From Thermomicrobiaceae bacterium (GTDB lineage: Bacteria > Chloroflexota > Chloroflexia > Thermomicrobiales > Thermomicrobiaceae): DNA of 10,772 nucleotides. Positions 1 through 6,820 of this stretch are shown piece by piece (within the stretch, counting starts at the first letter, position 1; every line of letters begins with the position of its first letter). The position numbers and the translations under genes are program-made. The notes beneath the pieces were generated by a model, which ran no database searches, was not told the DNA's origin, and saw nothing but the letters and a program-made list of their open reading frames with translations. The stretch is taken from assembly GCA_007122555.1 (NCBI GenBank), contig SKTL01000021.1:1-10772 (forward strand), given 5' to 3'.

Positions 1-692
1 ACGTATAGGCAGTCTTCCAGCGTATCGCAGGGCTGTTCCAGGTAGAAGGGCTCCGTGCCTTGCAGCAGGTTCAACGCGATCATCGCGTCCTGCAATCTCC
101 AGCCTCCGTTGGCGTCTGCGATGATCCGGTCATCCGGCTCGACGTGCTCCAGAATCGCTCGCAGGCGCTCAGCGTCAGCCCTCGGTTCATCGCCGATCTT
201 CACCTGGAAATGTCGTATGCCGGCGTCGCGACGTTCGCGAACCTGCCGGACCATCTGCTCCGGATCACCAAGGGGAATCGCTTCGTAGAGCAAGAAGCGC
301 TCATTGACGACGCCACCAAGCAACTGAGCCACAGGTTGAACAAACGCCTTGCCGGAAATGTCCCAGCAGGCGATATCGATCGGGCTCTTGGCGTAGCCGT
401 GACCGGCCAGGGCGGCGTCCATGAGCCGATTGATCTCCGCGAGGTTCAGCGGATTCGCCCCCAGGACCGCGGCGCCCAGCTCATGCAGCGCAGCGCGGGC
501 TCCCTGGGCATGGGACGGCAGGTACGTCGTCCCAAGCGGGCAGACCTCGCCCCAGCCAACAACGCCGTCATCAGTCGTGATGCGAACCAGCGTGCTTGGC
601 AATGCAGTGGAGCGCCGGCTATCGGACATTACATACTCGCCATGAGCGTATCGAAGGTCGAGTCCAAATACGTCTACGCGGCTGATCTGCAT
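1..692 (-). CDS. Enolase-superfamily (mandelate racemase/muconate lactonizing type) enzyme, hydroxyproline epimerase/dehydratase-like; N-terminal part, runs off the left edge
   Basis: Translating the minus strand from 692 gives an open frame of 230 codons to the window edge. It has the enolase-superfamily capping domain (about residues 1-125) followed by the start of the TIM barrel. Visible motifs are WGEVCPLGTTY (47-57), GHGYAKSPIDIACWD (97-111), QVKIG (163-167; K165 is the expected catalytic Lys), ADANGGW (192-198; D193 metal ligand) and EQP (219-221; E219 metal ligand). The third metal ligand and second catalytic Lys lie outside the window. From memory, the capping-domain motifs and the Gln replacing the first Lys of the usual KxK pair resemble 4-hydroxyproline betaine 2-epimerase (HpbD) and cis-3-hydroxy-L-proline dehydratase. 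Substrate is therefore inferred, not proven. The start at 692 is preferred over the in-frame ATG at 698 because AGGGG (minus strand, 699-703) sits 6 bases before it and abuts the other. The GntR gene ends 17 bases upstream, so the two are probably cotranscribed. Confidence 0.85.
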   Translation of the reverse strand, partial: MQISRVDVFGLDLRYAHGEYVMSDSRRSTALPSTLVRITTDDGVVGWGEVCPLGTTYLPSHAQGARAALHELGAAVLGANPLNLAEINRLMDAALAGHGYAKSPIDIACWDISGKAFVQPVAQLLGGVVNERFLLYEAIPLGDPEQMVRQVRERRDAGIRHFQVKIGDEPRADAERLRAILEHVEPDDRIIADANGGWRLQDAMIALNLLQGTEPFYLEQPCDTLEDCLY

Positions 693-698
693 TTCCAT

Positions 699-703
699 CC
701 CCT
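699..703 (-). promoter_or_regulatory. Shine-Dalgarno AGGGG that decides the start of the enolase-family gene
   Basis: On the minus strand AGGGG precedes the ATG at 692 by 6 bases. It would directly touch the alternative ATG at 698, leaving no spacer, so the downstream ATG is the likelier start. Confidence 0.55.
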
Positions 704-709
704 GTCGGA

Positions 710-1426
710 CTAACTCGCCGGCCCGAGTACGTTCATCGACTGAATCACCGGACTCGACATCAGCGCATTCATCACGAACGAGCGGGCGGATTCAATCTGC
801 TGCCGCATGACCGCCTCGGCGCGGTCGCCGTCTCCTGTGGCGAGGGCGTCGAGCAGCTCATGATGCTCATGGACCGCTTCTTCATTGCGATCTCCCAGCA
901 TATGGCTCAGGTGATTCAACCGTTCAGCGCGATCGAGCAGACTGGCCACGAACTCGGCCATGACCTCGTTACAAGACGCGCGCGCCACCTGAACGTGGAA
1001 CTCGCTGTTCGACCGAAGGAAGTCCTCCGCGCTCTGTCGATCGCCGGGTTCATATTGCGCTGTTCCCAGTCGCTCGAGCTGTTCGATCTGGTCAGCCGAC
1101 AGCTTTCCCGCAGCCAGCTTCGCCGCCGCCGGTTCCAACAGCAGCCGCATCTGGTAGACATCCTGCGCGTGTTTCAGGGTAATCGGCGCGATTGCATAGC
1201 GCTTCGCCGGTCCGACGTGAATCAGCTGCTCCTGATACAGACGTTTAACTGCTGCCCGCACCGCTGCACGACCGACGCCGTATTGCTCCGCCAGGAGTTC
1301 TTCCGTAAAACTCTGCCCCGGTTCCAGCGCACAGGTTATGATGTCGCGTTTTATCCGGGCATACGCGCGATCGGATAGCCCTGATGTTCGACCGTCTGTG
1401 CCGGCGTCCCGTGTCCTGGTTTCCAT
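710..1426 (-). CDS. GntR-family transcriptional regulator, FadR/FCD subfamily
   Basis: The 238-residue protein has the usual GntR/FCD size and two-domain layout. Residues about 17-80 form the winged helix-turn-helix: the YARIKRDII helix, LEPGQSFTEELLAEQYGVGRAAVR (recognition region) and the LIHVGPAKRYAIAP wing. Residues about 88-222 form the all-helical FCD effector domain, with R94 and E98 in the typical R..lE position, FH at 143-144 and EHHELLDAL from 187. Two of the usual FCD metal ligands look substituted: Asn140 stands where Asp is expected and Gln210 where the last His is expected, while His144 and His188 remain. Regulators of this type commonly bind a small carboxylic acid and control adjacent catabolic genes. 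The enolase-family gene 17 bases downstream is the natural target, and autoregulation is likely. AGGA lies only 1 base before the ATG at 1426, so the exact start is not certain. Confidence 0.93.
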   Translation of the reverse strand: METRTRDAGTDGRTSGLSDRAYARIKRDIITCALEPGQSFTEELLAEQYGVGRAAVRAAVKRLYQEQLIHVGPAKRYAIAPITLKHAQDVYQMRLLLEPAAAKLAAGKLSADQIEQLERLGTAQYEPGDRQSAEDFLRSNSEFHVQVARASCNEVMAEFVASLLDRAERLNHLSHMLGDRNEEAVHEHHELLDALATGDGDRAEAVMRQQIESARSFVMNALMSSPVIQSMNVLGPAS

Positions 1427-1528
1427 GTCCTGATTACTTCCCCTCGCGCCGAATCGCCCGAGTAAACGCAGATTCCCAGTATCCTAACCCAAAGCGCCAC
1501 GATTGGGAACCCCAGTAGCCTGAACTTG

Positions 1529-1557
1529 TTGACACAGGCGACTGAAGATGCTAATGT
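1529..1557 (+). promoter_or_regulatory. Sigma-70-type promoter reading towards the Asp-box protein gene
   Basis: A perfect TTGACA -35 box (1529-1534) is followed by a 17-base spacer and TAATGT (1552-1557), a fair -10 box. Transcription would start near 1564 and give a leader of about 245 bases before the ATG at 1808. Confidence 0.6.
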
Positions 1558-1742
1558 CTGTTTCATCAATCTCACAAGATGGCGCGCAGCGCATCGCCGA
1601 ACGACGTTTGAACAGGTCAATTCTCGCCGGTGGGGCCGCGTTTATGCAGTCGGATGCGGGTCAAGCTCCGGCTTCGCAACTAGGCAGCACCGCAGAGGGG
1701 CGCGAGATATTGGCGATCAGATTGGGTATTCAGCGTGACTAG
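1548..1742 (+). pseudogene. Possible relic of the N-terminus of an M14-type carboxypeptidase, or a chance open frame
   Basis: The 64-residue frame contains a twin-arginine-like stretch (RRLNRSILAGGAAF) and then LGSTAEGREILAIRLG, which resembles the G-x-S-x-E-G-R segment near the start of M14 metallocarboxypeptidase domains. The frame stops soon after and nothing downstream continues the family (no HGNE-like zinc motif). Its ATG overlaps the -10 box of the promoter described here and has no clear ribosome binding site. The resemblance covers only about 16 residues, so chance is quite possible. Confidence 0.2.
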
Positions 1743-1807
1743 CTATATTGCGCGGAGGCTACTCGCAGCGATTCCGAATTGAGGAAGCAGGAAGGTACTC
1801 AGAAGCA

Positions 1808-4800
1808 ATGATCAAGGATCAGACAGCGCTGCAATCGACACTCGACGCGCTCCCGTGGAGGAATATCGGTCCGTTCCGGGGCGGCCGCGTCGTGGCAGTT
1901 GCTGGCGATATCACCGAACCAATGACGTTTTACATGGGCGCGTGCGCCGGCGGGGTCTGGAAGACCGAAGATGGCGGCATGAATTGGCGCAACGTCTCGG
2001 ACGGGTACTTCAACACCGCGGCAATCGGCGCGCTGGCGGTCTCCGAAGCCGACCCGAATGTGATCTACGCCGGTACCGGCGAGACATCGATCCGAAATCA
2101 GGTTTCCCACGGCGATGGCGTCTACAAGTCCGAAGACGCCGGCCGGACCTGGAAGCACCTCGGGCGCTCGGACACGCGCTACATTGGCAAGATCCAGATC
2201 CACCCGGACAACCCGGACATTGTCTATGTCGGCGCGCTTGGACACGCCTTCGGGCCGAACGAGGAACGCGGCGTCTTCCGATCTGAGGACGGCGGAGCGT
2301 CCTGGGAAAAGGTTCTCCACGTCAGCGAGAAGACCGGCTGCCACGACGTCTCCATGGATCCGAACAACCCGCGAATTCTCTACGCGGTCGCCTGGCAGGT
2401 CCAGCGCTACCCGCACATCCTCTGGAGCGGCGGCGAGGAATCCGGACTGTGGCGCTCATTCGATGGCGGCGACACCTGGGAAGACATTACCCGGAACTAC
2501 GGCCTGCCACAGGGCATTCTCGGCAAAGCCGGGATCGTCGCATCGCCGGCGCAACCTGGTCGCGTCTATGCCGTCATCGAGGCCGAAGACGGCGCGGTCT
2601 TCCGTTCGGACGACTATGGCGATACGTGGGAACGCGGGAGCGAACAGTCGCTTCTGCGGACTCGCCCCTGGTACTACATGCACATCACCGCCGACCCGGT
2701 TAATCCCAACGTCGTCTGGGTGCAGAACTATCAGCTCTGGAAATCAATCGACGCGGGCAAGAGCTTTGACAACGTACCTACGCCGCACGGAGACGACCAC
2801 GCCCTCTGGATCGATCCGTACAACACGGACCGGATGATCGAGGGGAACGATGGCGGAGCCTGCGTGACGTTCAATGGAGGAAAGAGCTGGTCTTCCATTT
2901 ACAACCAGCCGACCTCGCAGTTCTACCACGTGACCACCGACAACCGGTTCCCGTACCGGATCTACGGATCGCAGCAGGACAACTCGGCCATGTCGATCCC
3001 GAGCATCTCGATCGACGGGGCGATTCACGAGCGTGATCTCTTTGCTCCAGGCGGTGGAGAAAGCGGCTACATCGGGATCAAGCCGGACGACGAAGATCTT
3101 GTCGTCGCCTCAGGCCCAGCCGGTCGCCGCGCCTATAACGACATCATGACACTCTACAATCATCGAACCGGGCAGATCTGGAACAACACGGTCTGGCCGG
3201 AACTCTGGGGTTGGGGTGTTGGAGCCGACGAGCTCAAGTATCGCTTCCAATGGACCTTTCCGATCATGTTCTCAAAGCATGATCCGGACGCGCTCTATGT
3301 CGCAAGTCAATTCGTCCATCGATCCTACGATCTTGGCGCGTCGTTCGAGATCGTCAGTCCGGATCTGACCCGGAATGATCCGGATAAGCTCAAGGCGTCG
3401 GGCGGGCCGATCACGCGCGACAACACGGGCGCGGAAGTCTACTGCGTCATTTTCGCCCTGGAAGAATCCCACCACGAACCCGGAACGTTCTGGGCCGGAA
3501 CCGACGACGGGCGGGTGCACATCACCCGGGATAACTGCCAGACCTGGGAGGAAATCACCCCGCCGGACATGCCGGAGTGGACCCAGATCAGCATCATCGA
3601 CCCGTCCCCGCATGACCCGGCGACCGCCTACATCGCCGCCATGCGCTACAAGTTCGACGAGAATGACCCCTACCTGTACAAGACGAACGACTACGGCAAA
3701 ACCTGGACGAAGATTACCGGCGGAATCCCGGATCACGAATTCACACGAGTCATCCGCGAAGACCCGAACCGGCGCGGGTTGCTGTACGCCGGAACCGAGA
3801 CGGGAATCTACATCTCATTCGACGACGGAGCAAACTGGGAACGCATCAACAGCAAACTCCCCGTCGTTCCGATCTACGACTTCGTCATCAAGGATCGGGA
3901 ACTGGTGATCGCCACGCACGGGCGCGGTTTCTGGCTCATCGACGATCTCACGCCGCTGCATCAGTTCAGCGACGAAATCGCCAAGAAATCCGCGCACTTG
4001 TATAAGCCGCGGGACGCCACCCGCTTGCGGATCTACGGGCGCTTCCGCGGCGAACCGAAGATCGGCTACACCAGCTACGCCCGCATCAGCACGAGCATTG
4101 CGCCATTGACCGGCGTTCGGAACAAGGACGGCTCGGTCGAGACGGTGATGCTGGACTCCGGAAAGAACCCGGAACCGGGCGTCGGCATCCACTTCCACCT
4201 GGGCCGGAATGCCAACGAAGTTGAGCTGTCCATTCTGGACTCGAACGGCGCCGAGCTGCGCCAATTCACGAGCGCCGACGGCCTGCTGCCCACATCTGGC
4301 GGCGCGCACCGGTTCCAGTGGGATCTGCGGCTGGCCGGCGCCGAGGATGTCAAAGACCCGGATCTCATTACCTGGAACAGCATGGGCCCGATGGTCTCTT
4401 CGATCGGCAAGGGACCGATGGTCGTCGCCGGCGAGTATCAGGTTCGCCTGACGGTCGATGGAGAGTCACAGACGCAACCGCTGACAGTTCGGAACGACCC
4501 GCGACTGGAGAACGATCCCAGCGATCTGGTCAAGCAGTTCAACCTGCTCATTGAGATCCGCGACACGATTTCCGGCCTGAACCGGATGATCGATCAGACA
4601 AGCGACCTGCGCAACCAGGCGGTTGCCTGGCGAGACCGAACCGCTGGCGTCGACGGTCGTGAGCAGATCGCCAACGAGGCCGAAAAACTGATCGCAGAGC
4701 TGGACGAGATCCGCCCGCAGCTGATCGATGTCAACATCTGGCAGTCCCAGCTCTACGCCAGCGGATTGCATGAGAAGCTGAACGCCCTGTTTGAATCAGT

Positions 4801-4969
4801 CGATAGCGCTGATCAGGCGCCGCCGAGACAGGCGGAAGACGTGTTCACGAAGCTCGGAGACGACATCGAACGGTTACAGTCGCGAATCAGCAACGCCGAA
4901 CAGGCGGCAGGAGCGCTTTCTCAGCAGATCAATGCGGCTGGAATCCCTATAATCAGTTCCAGGCGCTAG
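1808..4969 (+). CDS. VPS10/sortilin-like Asp-box (BNR) beta-propeller protein
   Basis: The protein has 1053 residues from the ATG at 1808. The frame is open from a TTG at 1748, but that codon has no good ribosome binding site, while AGGAAGG (1789-1795) precedes 1808, with a long 12-base spacer. It begins with WRNIGPFRGGRVVAVAGD and continues GVWKTEDGGMNW, typical of the sortilin-like/BNR-repeat family often annotated as glycosyl hydrolase or VPS10 domain protein. About eleven Asp-box motifs (S/T-x-D-x-G-x-x-W and variants) recur between residues 52 and 677, for example KSEDAGRTW, RSEDGGASW, RSFDGGDTW, RSDDYGDTW and KTNDYGKTW, implying one or two large beta-propellers. An Ig-like segment ending in GEYQVRLTVDG follows (about 790-890). 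The tail (about 905-1050) is charged, helical and probably coiled coil. No signal peptide or membrane segment is visible, unusual for a family that is commonly secreted. Catalytic activity cannot be assigned; the fold usually binds peptides or glycans. Confidence 0.9.
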   Translation: MIKDQTALQSTLDALPWRNIGPFRGGRVVAVAGDITEPMTFYMGACAGGVWKTEDGGMNWRNVSDGYFNTAAIGALAVSEADPNVIYAGTGETSIRNQVSHGDGVYKSEDAGRTWKHLGRSDTRYIGKIQIHPDNPDIVYVGALGHAFGPNEERGVFRSEDGGASWEKVLHVSEKTGCHDVSMDPNNPRILYAVAWQVQRYPHILWSGGEESGLWRSFDGGDTWEDITRNYGLPQGILGKAGIVASPAQPGRVYAVIEAEDGAVFRSDDYGDTWERGSEQSLLRTRPWYYMHITADPVNPNVVWVQNYQLWKSIDAGKSFDNVPTPHGDDHALWIDPYNTDRMIEGNDGGACVTFNGGKSWSSIYNQPTSQFYHVTTDNRFPYRIYGSQQDNSAMSIPSISIDGAIHERDLFAPGGGESGYIGIKPDDEDLVVASGPAGRRAYNDIMTLYNHRTGQIWNNTVWPELWGWGVGADELKYRFQWTFPIMFSKHDPDALYVASQFVHRSYDLGASFEIVSPDLTRNDPDKLKASGGPITRDNTGAEVYCVIFALEESHHEPGTFWAGTDDGRVHITRDNCQTWEEITPPDMPEWTQISIIDPSPHDPATAYIAAMRYKFDENDPYLYKTNDYGKTWTKITGGIPDHEFTRVIREDPNRRGLLYAGTETGIYISFDDGANWERINSKLPVVPIYDFVIKDRELVIATHGRGFWLIDDLTPLHQFSDEIAKKSAHLYKPRDATRLRIYGRFRGEPKIGYTSYARISTSIAPLTGVRNKDGSVETVMLDSGKNPEPGVGIHFHLGRNANEVELSILDSNGAELRQFTSADGLLPTSGGAHRFQWDLRLAGAEDVKDPDLITWNSMGPMVSSIGKGPMVVAGEYQVRLTVDGESQTQPLTVRNDPRLENDPSDLVKQFNLLIEIRDTISGLNRMIDQTSDLRNQAVAWRDRTAGVDGREQIANEAEKLIAELDEIRPQLIDVNIWQSQLYASGLHEKLNALFESVDSADQAPPRQAEDVFTKLGDDIERLQSRISNAEQAAGALSQQINAAGIPIISSRR

Positions 4970-5047
4970 CGGAAGGCCGACAGGCACTCCGCTGCGTCCA
5001 AGTTCCGCGCGGCAACGCAGGGGTGTATCCCTGTCACACGACACATG

Positions 5048-5052
5048 AAAGG
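5048..5052 (+). promoter_or_regulatory. Ribosome binding site of rocA
   Basis: AAAGG lies 8 bases before the ATG at 5061 and supports that start, which also gives the usual family length. The 91-base gap before rocA also has a small CAGGG/CCCTG hairpin (5018-5033) without a T-run, whose role is unclear. Confidence 0.5.
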
Positions 5053-5060
5053 CAGACGCT

Positions 5061-6617
5061 ATGCGAGGACCCTTCAAGACCGAGCAGCCGCTCGATTTCT
5101 CGATTCCCGAGAACGAGCAGGGCATACGCGAACAGATCAAGAAGGTCGAAAAACAGCTCGGCAAGGAATGCCCGCTAGTTATCGGGGGCGAAGAGCGCAC
5201 GACCGGGAACTGGATCACCTCGATCAACCCGGGAAACACCGATCAGGTGGTCGGCAAGGTCGCCAAAGCAGGCAAGAAGGACGCGGAAGACGCGATCAAG
5301 GCGGCAAAGAAGGCGTTCAAGACGTGGAGCCGGATGTCCGCCACCGCGCGGGCGAGCGTCCTCTTCAAGCTCGCCGGGATCATACGCAAGAACCGGCTTG
5401 AGCTCGATGCCTGGCTCGTCTACGAACTGGACAAGCCATGGGACGAAGCGGACGGCGAAGTGGCCGAAGCGGTCGATTTCCTGGAGTGGTACGCCCGCCG
5501 GGCGCTCGATCTCGAGAAACCGTACGATCTCGCCAGCCACCCCGAGGAAGCGAACGAGCTGCTGAACCGACCGCTCGGTGTTGGCGTGGTCATTCCGCCC
5601 TGGAACTTCGCCTGCGCCATCTACACAGCCCTGACGATGTCCGGCGTTGCGGCTGGAAACTGCGTCGTGCTCAAGCCAGCCAGCAACACCCCGGTCGTCG
5701 GCTACCGAATCTTCCAGATGATGCAGGAAGCCGGAGTGCCGGATGGCGTCGTCAATTTCCTGCCCGGTTCCGGCGACGAAGTCGGCGATACGCTCGTCGA
5801 GCACCCGGAGACGCGTTACGTGGCGTTTACCGGTTCCAAGGACGTCGGCGTCCGGATCTACGAAAACGCCGCCAAAGTCCAGCCGGGACAGCGCTGGCTC
5901 AAGCGCGTTGTCGCCGAAATGGGCGGCAAAGACGCGATCATCGTCGACAACGAAGCGGATCTCGACGCCGCGGCCGACGGCATTGTCTCCGCCGCGTTCG
6001 GATTCGCCGGTCAGAAGTGCTCCGCCTGCTCGCGGGCGATCATCCATCAGGATGTCTACGACGAGGTCGAAAAACGTGTTGTCGAACTGGCGAAACAGAA
6101 CGTCAAACTCGGAAACGCCGCCGAAGGGAACTACACGCTCGGCGCGGTGGTCGACGAAAAGCAGTACAAGCAGATCCTCGACTACATCGACGTCGGCAAG
6201 AACGAGGGCAAGCTGCTGCTCGGCGGCGGCAAGGCCGAGGGACGCAACGGCTACTACATCGAGCCGACCATCTTCGGCAGCGTCGACCGCACGGCGCGGG
6301 TCGCCTGCGAGGAGATCTTCGGCCCGGTCCTGGCGCTGGTCAAAGCGAAGGATTACCAGGACGCGCTGGACATCGCCAACGATTCCGAATACGGGCTGAC
6401 CGGGTCGGTCTACTCGAAGAACCGGGAGAAGCTGGAACAGGCCCGGTACGAGTTCGACGTCGGCAACCTGTACTTCAACCGGAAGTGCACCGGATCGCTG
6501 GTGGGGATTCACCCGTTCGCCGGCATGAAGCTCTCCGGGACGAATTCCAAGGCTGGCGGCCCGAACTACCTGATGAACTTCGTCGAAGAGAAATCCGTTT
6601 CCGAGGTGGTGGGGTAG
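5061..6617 (+). CDS. rocA: 1-pyrroline-5-carboxylate dehydrogenase (L-glutamate gamma-semialdehyde dehydrogenase)
   Basis: This 518-residue NAD-dependent aldehyde dehydrogenase oxidises glutamate-5-semialdehyde, in equilibrium with P5C, to L-glutamate. It is the second step of proline degradation in the cytoplasm. The length matches the Bacillus RocA type (about 515) rather than the bifunctional PutA fusion. Visible motifs are VVIPPWNFACAI (177-188), LKPASNTPVVG (204-214), FTGSKDVGVRIYE (256-268), AEMGGKDAIIVD with catalytic Glu286, FGFAGQKCSACSR with catalytic Cys320, and EEIFGPVLAL (417-426). The N-terminal 50 residues including LVIGGEERTTG are typical of the P5C dehydrogenase branch. Proline dehydrogenase, the enzyme of the preceding step, is encoded 203 bases downstream on the same strand, which supports the substrate call. 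The Asp-box protein gene ends 91 bases upstream. Whether it shares the transcript is unknown. Confidence 0.96.
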   Translation: MRGPFKTEQPLDFSIPENEQGIREQIKKVEKQLGKECPLVIGGEERTTGNWITSINPGNTDQVVGKVAKAGKKDAEDAIKAAKKAFKTWSRMSATARASVLFKLAGIIRKNRLELDAWLVYELDKPWDEADGEVAEAVDFLEWYARRALDLEKPYDLASHPEEANELLNRPLGVGVVIPPWNFACAIYTALTMSGVAAGNCVVLKPASNTPVVGYRIFQMMQEAGVPDGVVNFLPGSGDEVGDTLVEHPETRYVAFTGSKDVGVRIYENAAKVQPGQRWLKRVVAEMGGKDAIIVDNEADLDAAADGIVSAAFGFAGQKCSACSRAIIHQDVYDEVEKRVVELAKQNVKLGNAAEGNYTLGAVVDEKQYKQILDYIDVGKNEGKLLLGGGKAEGRNGYYIEPTIFGSVDRTARVACEEIFGPVLALVKAKDYQDALDIANDSEYGLTGSVYSKNREKLEQARYEFDVGNLYFNRKCTGSLVGIHPFAGMKLSGTNSKAGGPNYLMNFVEEKSVSEVVG

Positions 6618-6623
6618 ACGCAC

Positions 6624-6675
6624 TCACCCCTCCGGCCCCTCTCTCCCAAAACTGGGAGAGGGGGAGCGGGGGTGA
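6624..6675. repeat. GC-rich palindromic element just after rocA (REP-like; may terminate transcription)
   Basis: The core is a perfect 8-bp stem (6641-6648 with 6653-6660) closed by an AAAC loop and extended by pairs to 6637/6664. An outer 7-bp stem (TCACCCC 6624-6630 with GGGGTGA 6669-6675) encloses it across a short internal loop. It starts 7 bases after the rocA stop. The C-rich/G-rich arms with a CTCTCCCA/TGGGAGAG core look like dispersed intergenic palindromes seen in several bacterial phyla including Chloroflexota (from memory). There is no T-run after it, so a classical intrinsic terminator is not certain. Confidence 0.75.
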
Positions 6676-6747
6676 TGGCGAACATCAACATCTACCAGCA
6701 AGTCTTGCAGCGTGCAGGGTCGCACGACTCTGTGAGACCGGTTCGGA

Positions 6748-6782
6748 CCGACAGTATCGTCGGCCCCTACGAATGTAGAGGC
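6748..6782. repeat. Second pair of intergenic palindromes between rocA and the proline dehydrogenase gene
   Basis: Two inverted repeats are adjacent and overlap by one base. CCGAC (6748-6752) pairs with GTCGG (6759-6763) around a 6-base loop. GCCCCTAC (6763-6770) pairs with GTAGAGGC (6775-6782) around GAAT with one mismatch. The second resembles the arms of a known kind of dispersed repeat (CCCCTACGAATGTAGGGG-type) with one arm degenerated. Because they share base 6763 they could form mutually exclusive hairpins. Confidence 0.55.
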
Positions 6783-6806
6783 TCGCCGGGGCATCGGGCA
6801 CACCGA

Positions 6807-6813
6807 GAAGGGA
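6807..6813 (+). promoter_or_regulatory. Shine-Dalgarno GAAGGGA that fixes a TTG start for proline dehydrogenase
   Basis: GAAGGGA ends 7 bases before the TTG at 6821. No in-frame ATG with such a site exists before the conserved domain begins. Confidence 0.7.
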
Positions 6814-6820
6814 ACCAGGT

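Larger units (their letters stand above)
1427..1807. other. Divergent intergenic region between the GntR gene and the Asp-box protein gene
   Basis: These 381 bases lie between divergently read genes and must carry the promoters for both sides. On the plus strand a good sigma-70-type promoter is visible (1529-1557). On the minus strand no strong promoter stands out; TAGGAT-like bases near 1485 are only a weak -10 candidate. A separated inverted repeat (TTCCCA at 1473-1478, TGGGAA at 1504-1509) could be an operator but is short. A 64-codon frame at 1548-1742 has a peptidase-like stretch but is probably not an expressed gene, because its start lies at the -10 box. Confidence 0.6.

Noticed and set aside
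60..713. 217-codon plus-strand frame at the left edge
   Set aside because: It lies opposite the enolase-family gene, whose minus-strand translation has clear family motifs. The plus-strand protein has none.
5018..5033. CAGGG/CCCTG hairpin upstream of rocA as a terminator
   Set aside because: The stem is only 5 bp and no T-run follows; it could easily arise by chance.
5175..6623. 482-codon minus-strand frame covering most of the P5C dehydrogenase gene
   Set aside because: It is an antisense shadow of a GC-rich gene with strong codon bias; the protein has no recognisable family and the sense strand is unmistakable.
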